From NCBI GenBank assembly GCA_949316235.1, contig OX438748.1:25546575-25610574 (forward strand): a stretch of DNA of 64,000 nucleotides, given 5' to 3'. The stretch's first letter is position 1. Each line of letters begins with the position of its first letter. Shown here in pieces: positions 10,300 through 25,200 of this stretch. The notes beneath the pieces were generated by a model. It did not search any database and was not told the DNA's origin. It was given only the letters and a program-made list of their open reading frames with translations. A program made the position numbers and the translations under genes. The stretch is from Oegoconia quadripuncta (lineage: Eukaryota; Arthropoda; Insecta; Lepidoptera; Autostichidae).

Positions 10300-13200
10300 G
10301 CACGCACGCACGCACACACGAACTCACACACACGCACGCACACACACACATACACAGGTACAACGCAAACTAGAATAAAATATAGTTTTAAGAAATTTTT
10401 ATCTTGTTCATGTATTCTGAATAGTCGTGGAAATCTATAAAGGCTTTTACATTGTAAAAATACTCTGAAATATGTACTAAGCAATAGGTACTTGTTAAGA
10501 TTAAGCTGTTGATTTCCCTAATAAAAATAAATAAATAAATAAATAGGTAGTTTAATTTTTTTTCGAACTTTTAGAATAAAACGTTAATTTGTGTCATTTG
10601 TGGTAAGTGAAATTACCTAACATGCCCTATTTTTATCCTTACGACAAAAAAACTCATCCAGTATAGAAAGACGTAAAGGTCAAGATAGACATAGCTTACC
10701 AGACTTGAAGAGCACTATGGCCTTCATGCACGCGAACTCGGCCGGGTCCACGAGCACGGCCCGGTAGCGCGCCAGCACCTCCCGCAGCCGCCGCAGTGTT
10801 GCGGAGATGACGCCGTTCTCTAGAGACGATAACAATAACAATAACAATATTTTATTGAACCGAAATAAATTACACAACTGTTGAAGCTTTGTTGTCTGTG
10901 GTAGTTAAAAACTGTGTTACAGACAACAATGTCTTCCCCATATATTTTGTACAATAAGTAAATTTTTGCCATCTAAAGGTGTAGAGAGTTTGGTAAGTAT
11001 ATAAATATAAGTAAATAATATATGTATATAAAATATATTTCAATATATATATAGGATATAATATATATCTACAAAATTCTTTGTTGCACCCATGTTATTT
11101 TTCATTTATATAGTAACATATACATATAAGTTGATAGATATCTGTATACATATATACATACCTCTATATTAATATATTTAATTAGGTTATAGGCTTTTTG
11201 GCGGGAACTCGGCGAGTGAAGTAGCATTTTTCTTTATAAGTCTTAAAATTTGTGCATTCTAACTTTTGAAGCTTAATAATGGCAGAATATTGTGCAGCAA
11301 ACGTTAGTGTTGGTGTACAGGTGAAGGGTAGTGTAAATTAAAGTGCGTAACGGAGCTTTCGGGTTCCCACAAGAAGCCGCCAAAATCTTTTGTAAAGCAT
11401 TCTGCCACTTTACTGAAGAATGACTTGACCGTGACTGTGACTAGACTCTGTATACGACGAATTACTTGTTTTGATTGAGACTGACCTATAAACTGAAGAA
11501 ATAAGATAAATAAAAATTTTCACTCGAAACTGGCAGTAATGTCCCTCGACAATGAGGTTGACTGGTTGCCATCCTCAAAAATAAGAAGAAGAAGAAGAAG
11601 AAGAATTAGGTTATATTCTGAATAGCATTGTAGGTATAAATTGTGCACAGCATTTGATCAGTTGATTGGATGTTGTTACTACATAAATATCAATACTGCT
11701 TCACTTCGCCTTGAATACTTCTCAAATCGACAAACTCCAGGCTTCATGAATAAATGTTTATTATTCTTATTATTAAATTCTTTATTGCACACAAAAATAA
11801 AATACAAAGAACATTTAACATAGATGATGAAGTGTACAAAGGCTGTCTTATCGCTGATAGCGATTTCTTCCAGATAACCTCAGTTAAAGAAGCTCTTTAA
11901 TAAGTAGTTGGATAGTGCAAAGTAAAAGGTGAATTATGTTAAATATCAGCACGTACATAGATGATACATAGAAAATACATAGGCATAGTAGAATACATAC
12001 AAAGATAAACACTTACTAAAACAAACAAACGATATAAATAAGTACAATAATAAAATACACATAAATATATATAACAATATATGTTTCCGGCAAAAGTGAC
12101 TGATAAAAAATTTTTTTTGGGAAGGAGAAATATATGTATGGCACCTTTGACGACATCATCCCGAGCTGCTTAATAGATCAAATAAGGAAGGTACATTTAA
12201 AAATCTTATAGAAACTACAAATTAGGCGGCCTTATTATACAGCGATCTCTCCCAGACAAACCTATCATCACGGAATGCAATACGAGTAATTAAGTGGGTT
12301 AGCACAAATAATTTCCTAATTGTTGAATATCTACATCTGAAATTATATTGAATTACAGAAGTGTTATCCCAAAGATAATATAACACAAAATAAAATGCTT
12401 ATGTCTGTATGTTCATACACATACAAGCTACATAAGCACTGTCCACTCGAAGTCTGTGCCGGACTCTTAGCAGCTATAACTCCTCCTTCTAGCCTCACCC
12501 TTCACGACATCGTCTGGGACTGAACCAAAGTACTTCAGGCAGCTGCTAGGTTCCAGCTACGCAATACCACGACAGTCACAGTGCATAAATCAGTGCATAA
12601 AGTCTGAATTTTTTATTTTTTTTTACTTTTGACTTTTATATATAATTTGTTTTTAATTTCATTATTTAATTTAATCTAAATTTTCTAAATTTTAATAATT
12701 ATTGCACGCCATAAAGGCAAATCATGGTTGTTCATTGTTTATAATAGTTTACATCGTTTCTCTGTACCTATGATTAGGCAAATAAATGAATTATGATTAT
12801 GATTATGATTAAAAACAGGATAAGGAGATCCTTACGCGCAAGAAGCGACTTGACTTGTAGGCTTGTATGTTTAGTGTATGTATATATTATATGTAAGTAT
12901 ATATTTATTTGTTAAAAAGATACAGGCATTACTCATTTATTTCATAATTAAAACTTATGTAGGTACGTATTTTATTTAATATTAAATAAATAAATAAATA
13001 ATAAATAAATAAATATTTCGGACACTTACACCAATCATCTAGTCCCAAACTAAGCAAAGCTTGTACTATGGATACTAGATAACGGATAAACATACATAAA
13101 TATTTATATAAACATCCATGACTCAGGAATAAATGTTCATATTCATCACACAAACATTTACCCGGAACCCGCAACCATTGGTTTCGCTGACAGGGTCACT

Positions 13201-16200
13201 ATCCACTACACCAATCGGTCGTCAAATAGGTATTTATTCTATTGTATTTGAAGTATTATTATTATAGTCTTTTTGATTTTAAGCTGATTATGAACACATT
13301 TTTCTCAGTGCACGTATGTATGTCTATCTTATCGAACATGTTTTCCTTCACATTTCTCTCACAGAAATCTCTTTTTAGAGATAAGCTAGTGCCTTTTGTA
13401 CATCCTATATCTAGTATGTATTTGACCTTTATGTGTAGGTACTCGTGTGCAATAAAATAATAAAAAAATAAAAAAAGAAGCTATGGTTAGATATGCTGAC
13501 CATCCTTCATAAGTTGACAAAGATGTCAAGGCTTTGGATTTGGAAGATGGAGAGAAATAAATCAGAGTCGGTAAAAAGCGGAGAGTTTTCATACTAGTAA
13601 GAAAATACGGCATGGAATATGGTTTATCTTATTATAAAATTGTCTGGCTTTTTGTACTTTTATTGCTTGTTCTGAATTGTTTCTGTGTACCTTGTATTTC
13701 TGTCAGCGAACAAAGTTATTCTATTCTATTTTAATTGAATTTAATAAGTCATACCTTGATCCATCTGCTCGCTGCCGAACAATGCAACGCAGGCGGTGTC
13801 CAACGGTAGACACCACTGTATAGCGTTCAGAAGGAATAGTTCCGACCACGCCTCTTCTATCAGGATGACCTGGGGGTCAAAAAAAGCATTAAATATACAG
13901 TTTATGCTTGGTTCGTCATCCACTGCCAGCGTTTTTTTTCTTTTTTTTTATCCACAACGGGTTAGTATACTTGACCTCAATCACACTTGATGTTAAGTGA
14001 AGATGAGGCCGAAGGTGGTAGCGTACTAACCCGGAAACCCCAACACATTTGGGGTACTGGCTATCTTATCTCTGACAACCGGAATACAACAATGCTATTA
14101 AAATTGCTGCTGGGCGGCAGATTTAGATAAGATGGTGGCAGCTAGCCAGGCTGATATTTAATATGCCCTACCACCAACCAAACCGAATACTTAAACATGT
14201 ACCCCGCTGGGGATCGAATCCGCGAAGTCCAAATCGTAAACCCAATGTTGTTTACATTGAGCCACGGAGCCGGCACTGTAATACAGTACATCGGAATCGG
14301 AACGCTTTGATCATCAACGAAGCCCTCGATAATTATATTTATAGTTTGTTCATGGCGTCCTTCGATTAAATACAATACAAAAACTTTTTATTTTTGCTCA
14401 CAAAAGTACAGCTCAACAATAGGTGATTGAATCTGATGCCCGTATTAATAAACGAACCTCAATACAAATCTTGAGGCTGTATCACCCGAGATGCATCTTA
14501 AGAAGTTGACGCTATCTCAAGCTCCGTGCTAATTTGTAAACCAATCTTGAGGTCTACTTCTCAAGTATTCGCCTCAGCAGTGAATGAATGAGTTCCGTTT
14601 AAAATACGTGAAACTCGGCGCACCTCTCAAGTGAGTACTGCTTGAGTATGCACGTGCGTTCAGGTCTCAAGTTAGGTTTATTAAACAACACGTTTACTTG
14701 AGACCGATCACAAGACTGTTCTCAATCTTGAGAATGGTTTATTAATACGGGTCTAAGAGACATACAAAACGTCCTTTTAGTGAGAGACTGGTGTCGTACA
14801 GGAAACCTGTGGGGCATTAATGGTGTCAATTCTGATGTACAACGAACTAACTAAATTTAAAGCAGATACGTCCTTTTCTAACACTATTAACATGAAAGGG
14901 ACGACTATAAATTAAGTCCTGTCAAATTAAGTTAAGAGCTGTCAAAACAAGTCGCTCCATAGTATTTTAATCGTGACGTCGCTAGGTGTACACCTAATAT
15001 TGATAAAGAAGTGCTTGTTTTGATCCTTTTACTTAATTTGACAGGACTTAATTATATGTCGTCCTTTTCATGTATTAGTGGTTAGAAAAGGATACATATA
15101 ATTTAAATTTAGTTTAGTTCGTTGTACATCCGAATCGAGACCAATATCTCTGGAATGTTATTTTAATTGTGAGACAAGATGGGCGTTTATGCTTTGATTA
15201 GTGTGTGTGAAAATAGGTATATCTACTCTTCTGAAAAACAGTGTTGACCGTGACATCTGTCCCGGTACAGCAAAGCTGATGTCACTCCCTTTTGCCTCGA
15301 CTATTCAAAATTCTTACTAATTCAATAGCATTAAGTTAAATAGGAACTAAGGCAATAAATTTACTTTTTTTTTTGTTATTACTCACTTGATCTCTAAATG
15401 CAAGGCTAGCAAAAGAGGGTAAATTTTTAGCCCATTTCACAGCCATGAACAGCAATCTGGCCGCGGTTTCTGCAGCACTCTCCACCCCGAGAGGCCTGAA
15501 AAAGTCAAACAATTTTTCAAACGGAGTTCTCTACAGGATGTAGAGAAGAAAGAGTCACTCTTGATTATGAACAACTTTCCCCAAGCAACCATAGTCAGAT
15601 GTTATCAAAAAAATTTCGATTACTATGAGTAATCACATTTTTTATGTACAACGGGTTGGTACTTGACTTCCATCACACCAGTAGGAGGAAAACATGAGGT
15701 CGACGGTGGAAGCGTACTGACCCGGAAACCCCAACACATTTGGGGGACTGGCTATGTTATCTCTGACAATCGAAACAATGCTAACATTGTTGCTTGGCGG
15801 CATATTTAGATAAGATGGTGGTAGCCTAGCCAGGCGGATATTTAAAATGCCCTACCACCAACTAAAAAGAGTACTTAAACATGTACCCCGCTGGGGATGG
15901 AAACCGCGACCTCCGAATCGTAAACCCAATGTTGTTTACATTGAGCTACGGTGGCGGTAAAAATACACTCATAGATGATTCGCGTGAAATATGACTCAAG
16001 TCTAGGAATTACAAAAACACCCTTCTACCATATAAAGGGTTAGTAAGCACTAAGCCGTAAAAGCATTCTTAGATATCTTGAGGATAACACATTTACCATG
16101 GGTCAGAACTTTTAATCTAAAGAAAAATTCACAAAGTGACCGATCCGCAAATTTTTTACGTTAACTCATGCATGACCCCCTTTCCGCGTAGTATATACCC

Positions 16201-19200
16201 CCCTTTTCTACTAACATCATAGATTGCATGTTTCAATTAGAAAAAGTGTCGATTTCAAGTACTTTTTGCAATAAGGCTTTGAAAATAAACTTACCTGTAC
16301 GGGGTGCAATTTTGCGGATAGCCAGACGGAGCCGGGGGAGAATACGAGGTAGAATCCTCTTCATTTGTTACATCGATACTGTCATCTGTATAATAAATAC
16401 AAAAAGATAAAAAAATGTACCTCTTTTCGGTGGAAGGACACATTCTGGAACATACATTTGTAAGGACCTCCTTAACTACATTTATGCGATGTTCATGTCT
16501 GTATATCCTACGTCTAGCGTCCCCATTACAATAATCAGCGTCCGTTAGTGAAAAGGAATTCCCATTTGCTTACGTTATTAATGGGGCAGATGGGAAAAAA
16601 TTCACCGCGTCCCCACTGGTGAAGATGTCAGTGGGGACGACATAGGGAAATATATTGCACTATACTAAGATTTCTAAGTTTTCAAATTGAGGGTTGTGGG
16701 AGTTTCACCTTAATTGCTAATTAGGTATACATTATGTAAGAACCAATATGAGGTAGAACTTTATAGGGTTCCGTATCAAAAATTGCAAAAAACAGAACAC
16801 TTAAATGAGGTCACCGCGGTTAGTTATTGTAGAAGGCAACTTCACAGATTATTATAAATAATAATTATTTATTACCATAAGTAAATTAATATAAATATCT
16901 TTCCACATACACATAGCGCCATCTAGTTCCATACTGAGAAACTAAGCTTATATAATAAGCTAAGCGTAATTAATAATAACATCCATAAATAGGGTACACT
17001 TGTCAGTATTCGTCATACAAACATATGCACCTAGCGGGATTCGAACCCGCGACCTTTTAGTATAGCAGTCAGGGTTTGTAACCACTACACCAAAGTGTCT
17101 CTTACTAAGTACAGTTCCATTCACAGTTTACCGCAATTATCAAAAAAAATTCAAAGTTTGTGTAAGATAAGTTACTTTTAATGCAAACCTCATCTACAGC
17201 TTGTATCTTTACCCTAAGGTTTGCATGGAAGAGATCACTGTTAGTGATAAGGCCTCCTTTTTGTGCGATTAATGATGTACGCTGTATTCTTCATGTAGGT
17301 TTTGTTAATTGTGCAATAAAGAGTATTTGATTGATTTGATTGATTGATTGATAAGTAATGGATTAGGATTACATTAGACTGCAGTAAGACATACGGGACT
17401 CTCATTGCCGAGTCCCAACTCGCCGGTGTTTTTAAGAAAACATCATTGTAGAGAACCCACATGTGAATATTCTATATATCCAGTACTGTAAAAATTCAAA
17501 TATCGGCACCTATACCTACTCGTAAGGTAGGCAGGTAGTAGGTACTCACTCACCATCACTATCCGTATGTGGGGGTTCATCGTTGTTATCATGAGAAGAG
17601 TCCGGCTGTGTAGATGGCTGGGTTGGTGCCGGAGGTGGCAGTGTCGCGTAATGCGGAGACAGCAATGGATAGCGGGCAGGCGACAAGGCCATTGCTAGAG
17701 ACACTGGGGGACTGAAATAAAAAAAAAAAGCCGTCGAAATTAAATAAATTTTAACCGTCTCCGTGGCTCAATGTAAACAACATTGAGTTTAGGAATCGGA
17801 GGTCGCGGGTTCGATCCCCAGCAGGGGTAAATAGCCCAGGGAAATTAGCTTAGCTAGACATAATTCTGAACAGACTTATATAATTGCTATCTTATAGAGG
17901 TATATTTAGAAATGTAATCTATTGTTATCATCAAAAATTATTGTAAATTATTTTGCGCAATAAAGAGTATTTGTATTGTATTGTAATTTTGAATAATTAA
18001 GCCTAAGAAAAACGAGCGCTTAGAGATTTTGTTAGAAAACCCTATTTTTAATTTGTATCTTAATAACAATAAATACCAACTGATATTTAATTAGGTATAT
18101 ACTTTTGTTAAACACAGTTAACTTATTGATGTATAAAAAACTAAGCATGTAAGCATATAAAATATAGTTAGGCATGCATGTGTTTTAGTTGAAAATGTCG
18201 TCGAGCAAAATGAGAATTAATATTTTGTAACGATAATTTCCCTGAATTTAAAGAAATACCTATCAATTGAGCATTTTTTTTTTAAAGAAACACACTTTTC
18301 AACTTTAGCTTATTTAGTTACTTAGTACTTGCGTTTCTTACAAATGCTTAATTTTTAACAATTTTACAACACTTTAATAAATGTTTCAAGAAAATTGCAG
18401 TTATTTGTTTTTCTGAGGTCAAACCACATTTTCCCTGGGCACATGTTTAGTACCTAAGTACTCGGTTTGGTTGGTGGTAGGGCATTCTAAATGTGTACAC
18501 ACAAAGCTAGCACCACCTTCTTATCTAAGTCTGCCGCCAAGCAGCAAAGTTGATAACATTGTTGATTTATTTATCAGTAAAAACAATGCTTATAAAAAAA
18601 TTCCATAAACACATGCAGAGTAACACAAAGCAATATTAGATTAGTATCAGTAGGTATTACGAATAAATATGTTTTTTTTTCCTCGGTTTCATCTACAATC
18701 AATTTTCTTTAACTATAAGTACATTTTTGTAGGTCCTTCATACATTTCGGGTGCATCCTCCAGCGAGGATATCTACCCATATTCAGATTACGCATTGGAG
18801 GTCTTTTAGTCACTAAATACATCTTTCCGTTTCAGTCGTTTATTGTACGTACGGGAATAAGTAACTACGAAATTTTACAGGTAAAACGAATGAAAAAAAA
18901 CTAAAATTGCCACGCAAATTCGCTCCTGCCCGTCTATGGCCCGACTGAGAATGTGACCGGTCTCAAGTAAACGTGTTGATTAATAAACCTAACTTGAGAC
19001 CTGAAGAGCACGTGCATACTCAAGCAGTACTCACTTGAGAGGTGCGCGTATTAATAAACGAAACTCAAGACTATCATTCATTCGCCGCTGAGAAGTGATC
19101 TCAGGTGAGTAGACCTCAAGATTGGTTTATAAATAAGCACGGAGCTTGATATAGCGTCAACTGCTTAAGACGCATCTCGGTTGATACAGCCTCAAGATTT

Positions 19201-22200
19201 CCATTGAGATTGATTTATTAATACGGGCCTAAGTAATCTTTGACACTAACACGTTTAATTGACGCAAAGCGGGTGATAAACTGTTAAAAATATTGCCACA
19301 GGATTAATATTTTGCATGCATGTATAAGAAATGCATCTAACTAGTCTAATGTATTATAAATGCGACAGTTTGGATGTTTGTTTATTTGTTTACTAGCTTT
19401 CAGGCCGCGGCTTCGCCTGCGTGGAACTCACTACTCAGTTTAGGTACTACTGCTGCTCAGTTTATAAAAGTATCCCATGTCTTAATCTAGCTAGGGCATA
19501 TTCTACCTACATACCAAATAAACAAACTAACAAAGAAATATCCAAACTTTCGCATTTATAATATTAGTTAGATTTGTTTGTTTGTTTTGGATGAAATTTG
19601 GTATAGAGGTAGAACATACCCTTGATTAAGACATAGGATATTTATCCCGATAAAGTGAGTAGTTCCCGTGGGATAAACAAATTTCCGCGATAAAGTTATT
19701 CCACGCAGGCGAAGCCGCGGGCAGAAAACTATAGTGGTCTATAATTGGTTCTTGAGGATGGTATATTAAGTACAGTGGGGCTACCACGAGATCACGCAAA
19801 CTACTCTCGTTATAGTAAACTAACATTCAGTCACTGTCACTCGTATCTGCACCGAGCAGCATTTGCGATAGATTTCGATAACGTGAATCGTCCACGTGAA
19901 CTCATGGTAGACTCACAGGAGTTGTTGTTGCAATTGATTTGTACCGTTTGTAATCAATGATTGTTCTGTTGTATGATTGGGGCATATTTTTCATAGATTT
20001 TGTTAATACTATGTACCTACCTAAAAGCTTAATATTAGTCATTTCAGCACATAATAATATTTAGTTGTCATTGTAAAAATTTAAAACTTCCTTCAACTTA
20101 CCTTTATCTTTATAAGTCTCTAATTAGATGTCAATTGGAATATGCAACCTGTATCTGGAATCCCTTTTACAATAAATACAGCGATGAACTCGAACGTGTA
20201 CAACGCAAGTTTCTCAGATCAATGAATTATAGATGCTTTCGTTCAAGGGCATCCTACAGCAGGCTTTTAGAAAAATTTTCCTTACCTACATTGAAAACTA
20301 GACGATTACTCCTGGATTGCATGTTTTTATATAGTTTGCTGCATAACAATATTGATTGTATGGATATGGTGAATGAAATTAATTACAATTTACCTAGTCG
20401 TTCTCTAAGAATAAGGGAATTATACCCACATCGCTTGTTTGCGCTTAACATAAGCAGAACGCATGCAGGGGACCGTGCCCCCCTGTGTCGACTGGCTAAC
20501 ATTTATAATAAATATCTAACAGATGTGGATATATTCTTTTTGTCTAAAACCCAATATAAGAAACAGTGTTTGGAAGTCCTGTCGGATATTGGTGATACTT
20601 AAGATTTAAATTAACTGGTTCGGATTGCTTTTCTGTCTTTGCAGTTTTATATAAAATTGTCGTGGATAACGGAGTTGGTTACACAATGACCTCCATTGTC
20701 TACATATAAGATAATAGAACATAATTGTATTGTGTAGCTGTTAGTTGTCCTGAATAAAATAAAATAAAATAAAAATAAAATAAAATTGTATAAGTATGGA
20801 CGCCTGTACTTATAAATTAGCAAATGTTCACAACAGGTTAAGTTTATTTGTTTTTATACAGGATGAATTTGAATTCGTGTAATTCCCATTAACTTTACTG
20901 ATGACGTCACTCTTGATTACGTACAACTTTCCCCAAGGAACCATAGTTGAATTCGAAAGAATTTTGGGCTGCTGACTACACTCCTCCTGCTTACGAAATA
21001 GAACGCATATTAAATAAACGTACTGAATACTGAATACTGAATACTGAACACCTTTAGTATGCATATTCCATATTAAAGGCGGTTTCAGAATGGTTACTTT
21101 GTATGGGTAATTGAAATTTTTTTGATCGAATTCGGAAATGATTCCTAGAGGAAAGTTGAAGTTGAAGGAAGGATGAGTGGAAGTCTACCACTGTACGTTT
21201 ATCAAGAAACTTCTTACCACGCACGACCACCCTGTGGAACGGATTCCGGCAGCGGTATTCCCGAACGAGTACGACATTGGAACCTTCAAGAAACGAGCCT
21301 ACACCTTCCTCAAAGGCCGGCAACGCATCTGTGACCCTTTTGGTGTTGTGGGTGTCCATGGGCGGCGGTGATTGCTTTCCATCAGGTGACCCGCATGCTC
21401 GTTTTCCGCCCTCTCATATAAAAAAAAAAAGTTGTTCATTGTTAAGCTGTAAGATAAGATGGGATGAGATGAGATAAGTTAAATTTTATTTCAGTATAAA
21501 CTAATCTAAATACGCATAGCAAAACAAAATAATTTAAATCTAATAACATGTCATGTCAAAGAAATCTTAATTAGATTATAATAATAATAATAATAAATAA
21601 TAAATGTCTTTGCACAAACACACAGCGCCATCTAGGTCCACAGTAAGCATCTAGGCTTGTGTTATGGATACCAGATGGTTGATAAACTACACAAATACAT
21701 TTTTTTTTTGTAAATAAATACCTACATATATAAATGAAAAACATCCATAACTCGGGAACACATGTCTGTATTCATCATACAAACATATGCCCCTAGCGGG
21801 ATTCGAACCCGCGACCTTTTGGTATAGCAGCAGAGTTTCTAACCACTACATTCTTCTTATTTAATGTAATTTAGAATAATTTTGCTTAGGTTTTAATTAA
21901 TTATATATTGGGTCTTTACCTATGAAATTGGAGTTTTTTTCTTCGTTAATCCTTCCGACCAACCAAGTTCGTACCAATTCCTGCGATTTTCAAAGCTATA
22001 TCAAGATTTGCTTTTTATTTGGAAAATGGAATATTATTTCAAGGTTTCAAATGTAATATTTTTTTAAATCACATAATAAAAGAAATTTGAACAGAGCTCT
22101 TCATTTCTTAGATTCGCTGAAACTTTTATAAAGCGGTTACTTTAAAAAATTAACACACCCTCTACTTAACTTAATGCTATCCGATAATACACACAAAGTT

Positions 22201-25200
22201 TAGGTAAATTTGGATTTTCCGTTCCCAAAAAAAAATCAAAAAAGTTTGTATGGAGAAAACAGTCTTAATGAAATTCTTCATACAAAACGCCAGTTTCATA
22301 GGTAAGGAACTAATATTATATTAGTGTGATGCCTAAACTAGATAAGTGTTTTACCTGTATTGTATATAGGCATCGGGCTGTAGTCGCTTATAAGTAGTTT
22401 TTGTGAAATCTAGTTACTATCGATTGCCCTAATACCATGGAAATGTCTTTATAAAGTGCGATAACCACAGACATTGTCTTTTCAATCTCAATAAAAGAAT
22501 ACTAAACTTCATACATATCACTTTCATATTGTAGTCCATAAAACCGTTTCACGGCCACATTTAACAGTCAAATCTAGCAATCCGAGCGAGTGCGGACGCA
22601 TGTATCACTAAATCATGGGAATATTCTTATGCAAATGCAATAATACTAGTGTTTTTATGGTTTCTTTAGAGTGATTGTGGGGAATATACAAGGTTATTTA
22701 TCGAATACCTAAATCATAATAATCATAATCATAATTTATTTCATGTTATGGTTATGTGGTATAATGTTATTTATTCGGTATTTTTTAAATGTTGTGTACA
22801 CTATTTTCTGCCCAATCTCTAAGGTAAGGTAAGGTAAGGTAAGGTAAGGTAAGGTAAGGTATAAGGTAGGTAAGGTAAGGTATATAAGGTAAGGTAAGGT
22901 TTGCTAGTAGAAAACTCTATCGGAGTTAAGCTCGCCTTTGTACATTTTATATACAATGCATATTTCTGTAACAATTATTTTGTGTAGGTACAATAAAGAT
23001 ATTATTTATTTGCATAATCACAGATGTACAGAAACACATGTAAACTATTATATTAATTATTATATAATTGAAGTGAACCACTATGACTTGCCTTTGTGAC
23101 GTACAAAAATTATTGAAGTTGTATAAATAACTACATGTTAAATGAAATATAAAACAAATATAAATTTCAAAACGGATAAAAACGTCCTAAAAGGTATCTA
23201 ACATTCTGATGGGATGACAAGACTAACACAATGAATATGAAAAATTTAGACAAATTAATTATTTATGTCAGTTATTGCAATGTTCTTAACATGAAAATAA
23301 TACTGAAATTGAAAAGAAAATGAAATCTGAAATTCGTTCGGTCAGAAGCATGTATAGAAACGATTCCGGTATAAAAATATGGGTTTATATTTTCGTCCTT
23401 AATTATTTATCTAATTATCAGAGTTCGGATTTTTGAAAAGTCACATCTTTCACATTGCACCTCCTCCGCCTCCGCCTCCGTGGCTCAAAGTAAACAACAT
23501 TGGGTTTACGATGCGGAGGTCGCGGGTTCGATCCCTAGCGGGGTACATGTTTAAGTACTCGGTTTGGTTGGTGGTAGGGCATTTTAAATGTCCGCCTGGG
23601 ATATCTAAATCTGCCGCCAAGCAGCAATGTTAATAGCATTGTTGTGTTCCGGGTGTCAGAGATAAGATAGCCAGTCTTCCAAATGTGTTGGGGTTTCCGG
23701 GTCAGTACGCTTCCACCATCGACCTCATCTTCACTTAACATAAAGCATGTATAGAAACGATTCCGGTTATAAAAATATGGGGTTACATTTTCTTCCTTAA
23801 TTATTTATCTAATTATCTTGATTTGAAAAGTCACATCTTTCGTCCTGGGTCTACGGTCTATTGACGCCATCATAAATATCTAATAATGCTTTATAACGAG
23901 GGATAAAGCTAAAAGCGTAATACGAATTTATTAATAGTCCACGTAAGGGGTCAAGCCATCCAGCCAGCCGTGTGGATCAAGCTTCAAGCCCCACACGGTG
24001 GATGATCAAACGTTGGCACGGGTCACCTGCTCGGTCAGGGCAAAACCGGGATTGATGTCCGTAACTTACCTAGCTAGGAAATGTATAATAAATCATACTA
24101 GCTTGTATACCCAGACTGGATCAAAGAGGTAGGTAACAATCGCATAAAATTATAACATTTATGCCTCTGCTGTGGCTTGAGGAATATAGCCGTGGTTAGG
24201 TTGGATTGGAAATATATGAGTATTAGTAAAGCATTGACGAGTGAGTAGTGACCCTGTCTGCGAAAGTAACGTAACAACACAAATACTTTAAACAAATTAT
24301 GGATTTAATGAAAAGTACTCAACACTATATCCTTTTCTTAAGTAGATATAGTAGCTTTTCATGCGTTCAGCCCTTTATGCGTGATTGAGAAACAAACAAT
24401 AAATGTTAATAGCATTGTTGTGTTCCGGGTCTCAGAGATAAGATAGCCAGTCCCCCAAATGTGTTGGGGTTTCCGGGTCAGTACGCTTTCACCTTCGACC
24501 TCATCTTCACTTAACATCAGGTGTGATTGAGGTCATGTACCAATCCGTTGTGCATAAAAAAAAATAATAACCACGCCAATCATCTAGTCCCAAACTAGCC
24601 AATGAATACTATACAGGTAAGGGATACATATTTACAAAAAAAATTCGAACCCGCAACTGTTGGTTTCGCAGGCAGGGTCACTATCCACTACACCAACAGG
24701 CGTCGAAGCAGTATGTGATTTAAGGGGCCAAAATACTTTTACAAGTACCAAGTACGGTATACAGGACACCGTCCTAACAGTTTAAGTCGAATATACTTTA
24801 TTGCAAGTGGGAAAGCTATCTTTTCCATGCAACTGTATAGTGTTTCTGTTTTTCAAAATAAAGATATCATTTATGACAACAAAAATCACCGTGCATTGTA
24901 CCTAGGTGCCGATCGCGCTAAGATTGAACGATAGTGGTGTCGATTCGGATGTACACCAACCAACTAAACTAAACTGAAACTAGTTTTAAAGTAGTACTAT
25001 CTCTTTCTCCCTGGAACAGTACGATGCGACGGCGCACCACTCCAAAACTGGTTTTAGTTTAGTTTATTTTAGTTGGTGTACATCCGAATCGACACCAATA
25101 CTAATGCTAAATCATAACCAAAAACGTAACGTCAAGCACATTTCGTATCGCGCTAATCATTTGAACGGAAATTAACCTAATTTTATCAACACTCGTGATT

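Noticed and set aside
10200..10484. Valine/cysteine-rich 94-residue ORF
   Set aside because: Translation of a CA microsatellite.
14163..14369. Conserved peptide family [24 protein letters not shown] in several ORFs
   Set aside because: It is the translated tRNA-like head of SINE-A, seen again at 4118, 56628 and 58594.
22821..22903. Possible interstitial telomere repeat
   Set aside because: The unit is TAAGG/GGTAA; insect telomeres are TTAGG. Neither strand gives TTAGG.
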